This document shows, piece by piece, positions 34,544 to 41,732 of a DNA stretch of 64,000 nt; the stretch's first letter is position 1; each line of letters starts with the position of its first letter. Position numbers and translations under genes: made by a program. The notes below the pieces were generated by a model that searched no databases, was not told the DNA's origin, and saw only the letters and a list, made by a program, of their open reading frames with translations. The stretch comes from an uncultured Pseudomonadales bacterium (lineage in GTDB: Bacteria > Pseudomonadota > Gammaproteobacteria > Pseudomonadales > Azotimanducaceae): contig OY282430.1 in the NCBI GenBank assembly GCA_958296025.1, positions 186,001 through 250,000 of the forward strand, written 5' to 3'.

Positions 34544-36163
34544 ATGATGAAGCAATACGACGCCATCGTCATCGGCGCCGGGCACAACGGCCTGTGCAAC
34601 GCCGCCTATCTGGCCAAGGCCGGGTTGGATGTGCTGGTCTTGGAGCGCAATCCTCATATTGGTGGGGCCAGCGTCAGCCGGGAGCTTTACCCCGGATGGA
34701 CCTACTCCAACTGCTCCTACGTCTGCTCCCTGCTCCGGCCGGAGATCTCCCGGGATCTGGAGCTGCCGAAGCATGGCCTGCAGGTGGTGCCCTACCACGG
34801 CGGCGTCACCTTCACCCAAGATGGGGACTACTTCGGCAACTACCCCGACGAGGAGCGTCAGCTTCGGGAGATGGCCCGCCACTCCCCGCGGGACGCCAGC
34901 GCTCATCAGCGCTTTGAAGTGGATGTGATGAAGCAGACCCGGCTGATACGGCAATTTCTGCTGAAGACGCCGCCGGACCCCACCTCCTTCAAGCCCAAGG
35001 ACTTGAAGGGCCTGTTGGAACTGGCCGCCGCCTTCACCGAGCTGGGCGAGGAGGGCCTGCTGGACACCCTGCGCTTCTGGACCCTGAGCATTGGCGACTT
35101 TTTGGACGAATACTTCGAGACGGACGTCATCAAGGCGCATATGTCCGGCAGCGGCATCATCGGCACGGCCTTGGGCGTGTATTCGCCGGGCACCGCCTAT
35201 GTTCTGCTGCATCACTACATGGGCGAAGTCGATGGCAGCGTCGGTGCTTGGGGCTTCGCCCGGGGCGGCATGGGGGCGGTGGCCAACGCACTCGCCAGCA
35301 GCTTCCTCGCCCACGGCGGCGAAATCCTCTGCGCTGCGGACGTGCGGCGCATCATCGTGGAGAAGGGCCGGGCGGTTGGCGTGGCGCTGGCTAATGGCGA
35401 TGAGCATCGGGCCGGCATCGTCGTCTCCAACCTGGACCCCAAGCGCACCTTTCTGCAGTGCTTCGATGCCGGGGACCTGCCGGCGGAAGTGCGCACCCGC
35501 GCCAAGAACTTCAAGATTCGCGGCTCCTCCGGCAAGCTGAACATCGCGTTGGACGGCCTGCCAACTTTCCCGGCCTTGCCGAAGCACAGCCCGTTGATGC
35601 TGGCGGACATGCACTTTTCGGACTCCTTGGAGCGGCTGGAGCGGGCCTATGACGACTGGAAGGCCGGAACCTGGTCCCAGGATCCCTATCTGGACATGCT
35701 GATCCCTTCCACCGTCGATCCAACCATGGCCCCGCCGGGCAAGCACATGATGACGGTGTTCGTGCAGTATTGCCCTCCGACCTTGGCCAGCGGCCCTTGG
35801 ACGCCGGAGGCCAGGGACGCCTTCGGCCAAACCGTGATCGACCAGATCGCCCAATACAGCCCGGACTTCAAGAGCCTGATTTTGGACTGCGAGGTGCGCA
35901 CCCCCAGGGAGTTGGAGGACGAAGTGGGGCTGACCGAGGGCAACATCTTCCAAGGCGAACTGACCTTCGACCAACTGCTGTTCAACCGCCCCTTCCCCGG
36001 CTGCGCCCAGTACCGCGGGCCGTTGCCGGGCCTGTACCTGTGCGGTTCCGGCACCCATCCCGGCGGCGGCGTGATGGCCGCGCCGGGCGCCAACGCCGCC
36101 CGGGAAATTCTCCGCGACCTGCGCCGCCCCAACACGGTGCCGCCGGGCTATCCCAATGACTGA
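34544..36163 (+). CDS. Phytoene-desaturase / PYROXD2-like FAD-dependent oxidoreductase (paralogue 1)
   Basis: From ATG 34544 the product is 539 residues, with an N-terminal FAD motif (A-I-V-I-G-A-G-H-N-G-L-C-N-A-A-Y-L-A, then V-L-E-R-N-P-H-I-G-G-A-S). A second FAD-binding block near the C-terminus reads G-L-Y-L-C-G-S-G-T-H-P-G-G-G-V-M. This is the carotenoid-desaturase-like amine-oxidase superfamily, subgroup of uncharacterised bacterial and mitochondrial proteins such as PYROXD2. The substrate is unknown. It is the first gene of a tight + strand operon with a paralogue and a GcvT-like gene. The upstream frame to 34259 crosses pseudogene DNA and is not part of the gene. Confidence 0.88.
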   Translation: MMKQYDAIVIGAGHNGLCNAAYLAKAGLDVLVLERNPHIGGASVSRELYPGWTYSNCSYVCSLLRPEISRDLELPKHGLQVVPYHGGVTFTQDGDYFGNYPDEERQLREMARHSPRDASAHQRFEVDVMKQTRLIRQFLLKTPPDPTSFKPKDLKGLLELAAAFTELGEEGLLDTLRFWTLSIGDFLDEYFETDVIKAHMSGSGIIGTALGVYSPGTAYVLLHHYMGEVDGSVGAWGFARGGMGAVANALASSFLAHGGEILCAADVRRIIVEKGRAVGVALANGDEHRAGIVVSNLDPKRTFLQCFDAGDLPAEVRTRAKNFKIRGSSGKLNIALDGLPTFPALPKHSPLMLADMHFSDSLERLERAYDDWKAGTWSQDPYLDMLIPSTVDPTMAPPGKHMMTVFVQYCPPTLASGPWTPEARDAFGQTVIDQIAQYSPDFKSLILDCEVRTPRELEDEVGLTEGNIFQGELTFDQLLFNRPFPGCAQYRGPLPGLYLCGSGTHPGGGVMAAPGANAAREILRDLRRPNTVPPGYPND

Positions 36164-36302
36164 AGTTGCTCATGACGCCGCTGTCATTGGCGCTGGGCAC
36201 GAAGGCTTGGCCCCGCGCCGGCTGCCTGGCGCGGGCGGCCCGGGAAATTCTCCGCAACCAAAGATGCGCCGCGTGAATTCGGTCAGCTACCCCAATGACT
36301 GA
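36156..36302 (+). other. 48-codon junction mini-ORF: decayed hybrid of the next gene's start and the previous gene's end
   Basis: ATG 36156 overlaps the stop of the upstream flavoprotein, and its TGA (36300-36302) overlaps the ATG of the next one; both overlaps are the eight bases ATGACTGA. It begins M-T-E-V-A-H-D-A-A-V-I-G-A-G-H-E-G-L, a decayed copy of M-T-E-A-A-Y-D-A-I-V-I-G-A-G-H-N-G-L. It ends Y-P-N-D like the upstream gene. The exact 18 bases GCCCGGGAAATTCTCCGC recur 140 bases apart (36098, 36238). It is the scar of a tandem duplication of the junction. Whether it is translated is unknown. Confidence 0.75.
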
Positions 36303-37854
36303 AGCGGCCTACGACGCCATCGTCATCGGCGCTGGCCACAACGGCTTGACCTGCGCCGGCTACTTGGCGCGTAGCGGGCGCAAGGTGCTGGTGCTGGAGG
36401 CCAACGACCATCCGGGCGGCTTGGCCGCCACTTGGGAGTTCGCCGAAGGTTTCCGGGTCTCCGCCGCCCATCTTCTGCACATACTGAACCCCCAGGTCGC
36501 CAAGGACTTGGCCTTGGAGCTACATGGCCTGAAATGCGCCGCCGCCGACCTCAGAACGGTGGCGCTGGATGGGGCAGGCGGGCAGGTGGCCATCTACGGC
36601 GGCAAGGTCGAAGGCGTTGACGCGGCGGATGCAGTGGCCTATGCGGAGTTCCACCGCCAAACCCAGCGCTTCACCAAGGTGCTGGCCCGCTTTTGCGCCC
36701 GAACGCCGCCACGCCTCGCGGAACGGGGCTGGGAGGACAACTTGGCGCTGACGCGGCTGGGCTGGGATTTGCGCAGCCTCGGCAAGGCCGACATGCGGGA
36801 ACTGCTGCGCATCGCCGCCATCAACATCTACGACGTCGCCAACGACCGCTTCGAGAACCCTTTGCTCAAGGCCGCTATTGGCTTGGATGCGGTGCTGGGC
36901 TCGCACATGGGGCCGCGCTCCCCGAACAGCGTTTACGGCTATCTGCATCGGCATGTCAACGATGGCCTCGGCGGTGGTGGGCCGAGGGTGGTGCAGGGCG
37001 GCATGGGTGCGCTCGGCGAAGCCTTCGCCACAGCCGCCGAGGCGGCCGGCGTGGAAATCCGCTACGGCAGCCGCGTTGTGCGCATTGACTTGCAGGATGG
37101 CCGGGCGGCCGGCGTCACCTTGGCGGATGGCAATGGCTTTACGGCCAACTTGGTGCTGTCCAACGCGGACTTAAAAACCACCTTTATGGATTTAGTGGGG
37201 CCGGCGAACTTGGACGCCGGGTTCGTGCGACGGGTGCATAACTTCCGCGCCCAAGGCGTCACCGCCAAGCTGCATTTGGCGCTTGACGGCCTGCCGGAGT
37301 TCCGCGGCCTTGCCTCAACCGACGCCAGTGCCCGGCTGCTTCTGACGCCCTCCATGGACGACATAGAACTTGCCTTCAACCACGCCAAGTACGGCGAATG
37401 CTCCCCGTCCCCCGTCATGGAGGTCTCCATTCCCACGCTGCATGATCCGGCGCTGGCCCCGGTAGGCAAGCATGTGCTCTCCGCGGTGGTGCAATATGCG
37501 CCCCATCGGTTGCAGGGCGGCTGGGAAGCCGGCCGCACGGCCTTTCTGCAAACTTGCCTAGACCGGCTGGAAGCCTTCGCGCCGGGCATCGGCGGCATGG
37601 TCCTCGCCTCCGAACTGCTGGCGCCGCCGGATTTGGAGAAGCAGTTCAACCTGCGCGGCGGCCACTGGCACCACGGCGAAATCGCCCTGGACCAAGCCCT
37701 GTTCATGCGCCCGGTGCCGGGAGCGCACAGATACGCCACACCGGTTCCGGGCCTATATCTGTGTGGTGCCAGCGCCCATCCCGGCGGCGGCCTTTCCGGT
37801 CTGGCCGGCCGCAACGCCGCCCTGCAAGCCATCCGCGAGCAGGAGGCAAAGTGA
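36295..37854 (+). CDS. Phytoene-desaturase / PYROXD2-like FAD-dependent oxidoreductase (paralogue 2)
   Basis: Five hundred and nineteen residues. A-I-V-I-G-A-G-H-N-G-L-T-C-A-G-Y-L-A followed by V-L-E-A-N-D-H-P-G-G-L-A is the N-terminal FAD motif. The C-terminal FAD block is L-Y-L-C-G-A-S-A-H-P-G-G-G-L-S-G-L. It clearly shares ancestry with the previous gene, including V-V-Q-Y-A-P/C-P-P-T, N-I-A/L-H-L-A-L-D-G-L-P and the G-G-M-G-A-L/V block. Two diverged copies side by side suggest a heterodimer or two sequential oxidations. Its stop shares the bases GTGA with the following mini-ORF. Confidence 0.88.
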   Translation: MTEAAYDAIVIGAGHNGLTCAGYLARSGRKVLVLEANDHPGGLAATWEFAEGFRVSAAHLLHILNPQVAKDLALELHGLKCAAADLRTVALDGAGGQVAIYGGKVEGVDAADAVAYAEFHRQTQRFTKVLARFCARTPPRLAERGWEDNLALTRLGWDLRSLGKADMRELLRIAAINIYDVANDRFENPLLKAAIGLDAVLGSHMGPRSPNSVYGYLHRHVNDGLGGGGPRVVQGGMGALGEAFATAAEAAGVEIRYGSRVVRIDLQDGRAAGVTLADGNGFTANLVLSNADLKTTFMDLVGPANLDAGFVRRVHNFRAQGVTAKLHLALDGLPEFRGLASTDASARLLLTPSMDDIELAFNHAKYGECSPSPVMEVSIPTLHDPALAPVGKHVLSAVVQYAPHRLQGGWEAGRTAFLQTCLDRLEAFAPGIGGMVLASELLAPPDLEKQFNLRGGHWHHGEIALDQALFMRPVPGAHRYATPVPGLYLCGASAHPGGGLSGLAGRNAALQAIREQEAK

Positions 37855-37952
37855 AGCCCCACGGCGAAACGCTACTGCCGGAAATGCCCTTCGCCGACAG
37901 GGTGCGCCGTGCCGGTCGATTGCCGGCCATGCGCGGGCGGGAGGGAACATGA
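37851..37952 (+). other. 33-codon junction mini-ORF: decayed duplicate of the GcvT-like gene's start
   Basis: GTG 37851 overlaps the flavoprotein stop (GTGA), and the TGA at 37950-37952 overlaps the ATG of the next gene (ATGA). V-K-P-H-G-E-T-L-L-P-E-M-P-F-A-D-R-V-R-R-A is a diverged copy of M-K-P-H-D-E-T-L-L-L-D-T-P-F-A-A-G-V-R-R-A, offset by 98 bases. It continues to a stop without further similarity. It has the same arrangement as 36156-36302. It would keep ribosomes coupled across the junction. Confidence 0.75.
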
Positions 37953-39133
37953 AGCCCCACGACGAAACCCTGCTGCTGGACACCCCCTTTGCCGCCGGAG
38001 TGCGCCGCGCCTGCCAATTGCAGGATTGGGGCCACTGGAAGGGCTACGCCACACCCAACGCCTATGAGGACGTGGAGCAGGAGTATTTCGCCCTGCGCAA
38101 CGCCGCCGGCGTTTTCGACCTGTCGCCCATGACCAAGTACCGCATTAGCGGCCCGGACGCGGGGGCTTTCCTCAACCGGTTGCTGACTCGGGATGTCGGC
38201 AAAATTGGCCCCGGTCGGGTGGGCTACTGCGTTTGGTGTGACGACGCCGGCATGGTGTTGGATGACGGCACCCTATTCCATCTAAGCGAAGGCGACTACC
38301 GGCTCTGCGCCCAAGAGCGCTGCTTGGATTGGCTGCACTGGTCGGCGCTGGGCTTCGACGTGTACATTCAGGACGAAACCGCCGCAGTGGCCGCTCTGGC
38401 CGTACAAGGGCCGACCTCCTGCGCCGCCCTGCAGGCGTTGGGATTGGACGGCCTGCAGGACCTCAAGCCCTTCGCTCTGCGCAGCTTCGCCTTTGACGGC
38501 GGCGAGTTGCTGGTTTCCCGCACCGGCTTCACCGGGGATCTGGGCTACGAACTCTGGACCGCGCCGAATCATGCACAGACCCTGTGGGACGCCCTGTTCA
38601 AAGCGGGGCGGGACTACCTGATCCGGCCCATCGGCATGGCGGCGTTGGACCTCGCCCGCATCGAGGCGGGCTTCATCCAAGCCGGGGAGGACTTCGTGCC
38701 GGCGGATCAGGTATTGCGCCCCGGCCGCGGCCGGTCGCCCTTTGAACTGGGCTTGGGCTGGCTGGTCGATTTCGGCAAGGGGCCGTTCACCGGCCGCAGC
38801 GCTCTGTTGCGGGAGCGGCAGCGGGGTTCCCGCTTCCGCTTCGTCAAGCTGGACGTGCAGGGCGACAAGCCGGCGGCGGACTCCTTCATACTGAACAAGT
38901 CCGGCAAGGTGGTGGGCCACGTCACCTCCGCCGCTTGGTGCCCATCGGCCAAGCGCAACCTGGCCTTGGCCTCCTTGCAAATGCCTTGGGGCCGACCGGA
39001 CGATGCGCTCTACGCGGAGATCTACTACAGCCGCGAACTGCACTGGACCCGCCTGGAAGCCCGCTGCAAGGTCATTGAAGGGCCGCTGTGGGACCCACCC
39101 CGCCGCCGCCAAACCCCAGCGCCGGATTTCTAA
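37949..39133 (+). CDS. GcvT-like (aminomethyltransferase / folate-binding) family protein
   Basis: From ATG 37949 (GAGGG upstream) the product is 394 residues. F-A-L-R-N-A-A-G-V-F-D-L-S-P-M-T-K-Y, G-Y-C-V-W-C-D-D-A-G-M-V-L-D-D-G-T-L, V-S-R-T-G-F-T-G-D-L-G-Y-E-L-W and L-D-L-A-R-I-E-A-G-F match the folate-binding domain. The C-terminal barrel with G-K-V-V-G-H-V-T-S-A-A-W-C-P is also typical. Family members accept a one-carbon unit on tetrahydrofolate (glycine cleavage, dimethylglycine or DMSP demethylation). With two flavoproteins upstream and a Rieske oxygenase nearby, a demethylation pathway is a possible role. The substrate is not evident. Confidence 0.87.
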   Translation: MKPHDETLLLDTPFAAGVRRACQLQDWGHWKGYATPNAYEDVEQEYFALRNAAGVFDLSPMTKYRISGPDAGAFLNRLLTRDVGKIGPGRVGYCVWCDDAGMVLDDGTLFHLSEGDYRLCAQERCLDWLHWSALGFDVYIQDETAAVAALAVQGPTSCAALQALGLDGLQDLKPFALRSFAFDGGELLVSRTGFTGDLGYELWTAPNHAQTLWDALFKAGRDYLIRPIGMAALDLARIEAGFIQAGEDFVPADQVLRPGRGRSPFELGLGWLVDFGKGPFTGRSALLRERQRGSRFRFVKLDVQGDKPAADSFILNKSGKVVGHVTSAAWCPSAKRNLALASLQMPWGRPDDALYAEIYYSRELHWTRLEARCKVIEGPLWDPPRRRQTPAPDF

Positions 39134-39391
39134 GGGAATTGTCAGGAAAGTTGGTGAAACCTACCTCCACCCACGCCTTGCAGCACGCTCTGGGGCCAAA
39201 TCAAATTGCAGTACACCTGAATGACCAAAAACCTCACCCGCCTAGAACGCCTCCAATCGGCGCAATACCGTCTCGCCGGCTGCTTGTCCTGTCAGTAGGA
39301 ATTGCGTTGCCGCTAGCCTGCCCTGGGCTGGTGGGTTGACATTGAGTAGCGGTTGACAGATGATTGCCGAAAAGCACAGGAGGTCGCCTCG

Positions 39392-39841
39392 TTGAGAAGC
39401 GAAGCATTGTTGCAGGGGCTTGGCCCTGAGGAGGCTGCGGCGCAAGTTCACATGGCGCACAGGCACAAGGCAGCTTGGCTTGACGTCTTTGCCGAGAGCC
39501 TCGGCCGGCGGCGAGCTGGAGAATCCCTTGCGCAAGTGTTGCAGGCTTGGGGGCTCAGCCAAGCGGAGGCGGCGCGGCTGCTTGGCGTCAGTCGCCAAGC
39601 GGTTGGCAAGTGGTTGAGGCGGGGTGCGCCAGCCGACCGGGCCGCTGCCTTTGCAGATTTGGCCGCCGCCACTGACCTGTTGGTGCGTTACTTGAAGCGC
39701 GACCGCATACCGGCCGTCGTCCGTAGGCCAGTCCCGTCCCGCGGCGGCGTTTCCCTGCTGGACTTGCTGGCGCACGGCGACACCTCGACGGTGCTGGCTG
39801 TCTGCCGCGACATGTTTCAGTTTGAGCGGGCGCATCGCTGA
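39392..39841 (+). CDS. Xre/MbcA/ParS-type antitoxin of the RES toxin
   Basis: AGGAGG at 39378-39383, eight bases before TTG 39392, decides this start, although the frame is open from 39353. The ~149-residue protein has a helix-turn-helix W-G-L-S-Q-A-E-A-A-R-L-L-G-V-S-R-Q-A-V-G-K-W-L and a C-terminal toxin-binding half. The RES gene follows after two bases. It should repress the operon and block the toxin active site. Confidence 0.82.
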   Translation: MRSEALLQGLGPEEAAAQVHMAHRHKAAWLDVFAESLGRRRAGESLAQVLQAWGLSQAEAARLLGVSRQAVGKWLRRGAPADRAAAFADLAAATDLLVRYLKRDRIPAVVRRPVPSRGGVSLLDLLAHGDTSTVLAVCRDMFQFERAHR

Positions 39842-39843
39842 CC

Positions 39844-40386
39844 GTGACACTCATTCAGGAGAGGCTTCCCAACGCCCATGTTTGGTGGCGCGTCGCTAGG
39901 CGGGATTGGGCGAACCCCTTGGACCCTAGGTTTGCGCAGGAGCAGGGCGGACGCTGGAACCCGTCGCGCAGCTTTCCTGCTCTCTACCTGAATGAGGACC
40001 AAGTCACGGCTCGTTTGAACCTCCGCACGTTCATCGCCGAGTGGCCTTATGAACCAGAGGATCTGCGCGATGACAGTGGCCCAATTTTGGTTGGCTGCAC
40101 CCTGCCGAGGTCCCAGACCGTGGCCGACATGCACACGCCGGAGGGCGTTCGCGCCGCTGGGCTGCCCCCAACTTTTCCCTACGCGAATGACGGCGTCTTG
40201 ATCCCGCACGCTCTATGCCAGCCTATTGGAGAGAGGGCCAAGGCTGCTGGCCTAAGGGGTGTTCGCGCCCGTTCAGCACAATCTCGGGACGGTGCCGGCC
40301 GCGAGTTGGCTTGGTTTCCCGCCTCCGCCCGCAGCGCCGTCCAGCAAGTTCACACCCTTGACTTCACTGCTTGGTATTGGGGGTAG
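39844..40386 (+). CDS. RES-domain toxin (NAD+-degrading)
   Basis: GTG start, 180 residues. W-W-R-V-A-R-R-D-W-A-N-P-L supplies the first Arg, and G-G-R-W-N-P-S-R-S-F-P-A-L-Y-L-N-E-D-Q-V-T-A-R-L is the core motif with Tyr and the Glu/Asp region. A late Ser-containing segment, W-F-P-A-S-A-R-S-A-V, completes the Arg-Glu-Ser signature. RES toxins deplete NAD+ and are paired with Xre/MbcA-type antitoxins as here. It has the same GC as the surroundings and appears intact. Confidence 0.83.
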   Translation: MTLIQERLPNAHVWWRVARRDWANPLDPRFAQEQGGRWNPSRSFPALYLNEDQVTARLNLRTFIAEWPYEPEDLRDDSGPILVGCTLPRSQTVADMHTPEGVRAAGLPPTFPYANDGVLIPHALCQPIGERAKAAGLRGVRARSAQSRDGAGRELAWFPASARSAVQQVHTLDFTAWYWG

Positions 40387-40472
40387 TTTGCGCCCGCCAC
40401 ACCTGTACATGACTTTCTCCCCTGCCTACTTTCCTTGATAATGCACATTCCTAGGGGCGGCAGGTCGGCAAC

Positions 40473-41732
40473 ATGGCGAGCATTGCAACCGAGCCTGAGG
40501 ACTCCTTGCAGCGGCTGGCGGAGCAGGTGGCGGTGCAGCGGGCTAGGCCGGGCTTTGCGATGGACGCCTATTTCTATCGCTCCCAGCGCGTTTATCGCAA
40601 GGAACTGGACGAAATTCTCTACAAGAGCTGGCTCTATGCCGGCCATGTCAGTCAGTTGCCCAACCCCGGCGACTACTTCCTGTTCGACTTGGGGGAGGAC
40701 TCCATCATCCTGGTCCGCGCTGGCGACGGCGCCGTCCATGCCCTGATGAATGTCTGCCGGCACCGCGGCTCGCGCCTGTGCGAGGCGGCGCAAGGCAACC
40801 GCAAGACCTTTGCCTGCCCCTACCACGGCTGGGTTTACAACTTGGACGGCAGCCTCAAGGCGGCCCGGGACATGGCCGCCAAGCCGGGCTTCGACCCGGT
40901 GGATTACGGCCTGAAAAGGGCGCAATGCTTGGTTTTCGAGGGCCTGATATTCATCAATGCGGACCCCGCCGCCGTCGATTTCCACAGCGCCTTGAACCGC
41001 ATTGCACCAGCCTTGCGCCCCTACGGGCTGCCCACCGCCAAGATCGCCCACCGCCAAGTGTATCCCGTAGAGGCCAACTGGAAGCTGGTGTTGGAAAACT
41101 ACCTGGAGTGCTACCACTGCGCCACCGCCCACCGCGCCTACGCCAAGCTGCACACCTTGGCGGAGCTAGGCGAAAAAGTGGAGCGCATCAACGCCGCCAT
41201 GCACGAACGGGCGGAGGCTCAGACCGGAGTGCGGGGCATCGCCCTGGACCTCTACCAAGCCTACGGCACCGCGCCCGCCTTTGGCGCCTGCATCTACACC
41301 AGCCGCTACGCCCTCTACGACGGTTTTCAGACCGGCAGCAAGGGGGGCAGGCCAGTGGCGCCCCTGATGGGCGACTTCAAGGGCTATGACGGCGCCGCCG
41401 GGGACTTTCAGTTCGGCCCCCTGGCCTTCATGCTGAACTACCCGGACCACTGCGTCCTGTACCGCTTCACGCCGCGCAGCCCCTCCAGCACCGACATGGA
41501 GTTGGTCTGGTTCGTGCGTGGCGACGCCGAGGCAGGCCGCGACTACGACCGTGATGCCCTCATCTGGCTATGGGACCGCACCTCGGTGGAGGATAAGCAC
41601 ATCATTGAGCGCAACAGCGCAGGAGTGAATTCCCGCTTCTTCGAGCCCGGCCCCTACCACCCAGAACACGAGAGCGCCTGCCTGGACTTCGTCGATTGGT
41701 ACCTGACGGCGATGGCCCCGCTTGAAACTTGA
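40473..41732 (+). CDS. Rieske non-haem iron oxygenase, alpha subunit
   Basis: Four hundred and nineteen residues. The Rieske [2Fe-2S] cluster ligands are C-R-H-R-G-S-R-L-C and C-P-Y-H-G-W-V-Y near residues 91 and 112. The mononuclear iron site is E-N-Y-L-E-C-Y-H-C-A-T-A-H near residues 208-220. The linking Asp is in the L-E-C-Y-H block or its equivalent. Sequence type resembles choline, carnitine or glycine-betaine oxygenases more than ring dioxygenases, but the substrate is not determined. No reductase is adjacent. Its last 11 bases overlap the TTG start of the helicase that opens the second defence island. Confidence 0.9.
   Translation: MASIATEPEDSLQRLAEQVAVQRARPGFAMDAYFYRSQRVYRKELDEILYKSWLYAGHVSQLPNPGDYFLFDLGEDSIILVRAGDGAVHALMNVCRHRGSRLCEAAQGNRKTFACPYHGWVYNLDGSLKAARDMAAKPGFDPVDYGLKRAQCLVFEGLIFINADPAAVDFHSALNRIAPALRPYGLPTAKIAHRQVYPVEANWKLVLENYLECYHCATAHRAYAKLHTLAELGEKVERINAAMHERAEAQTGVRGIALDLYQAYGTAPAFGACIYTSRYALYDGFQTGSKGGRPVAPLMGDFKGYDGAAGDFQFGPLAFMLNYPDHCVLYRFTPRSPSSTDMELVWFVRGDAEAGRDYDRDALIWLWDRTSVEDKHIIERNSAGVNSRFFEPGPYHPEHESACLDFVDWYLTAMAPLET

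Noticed and set aside
34349-36058. 569-codon open frame on the minus strand
   Set aside because: It lies fully antisense to the flavoprotein, which has clear FAD motifs and a good start. Long antisense frames are expected at this GC, and the translation shows no domain.
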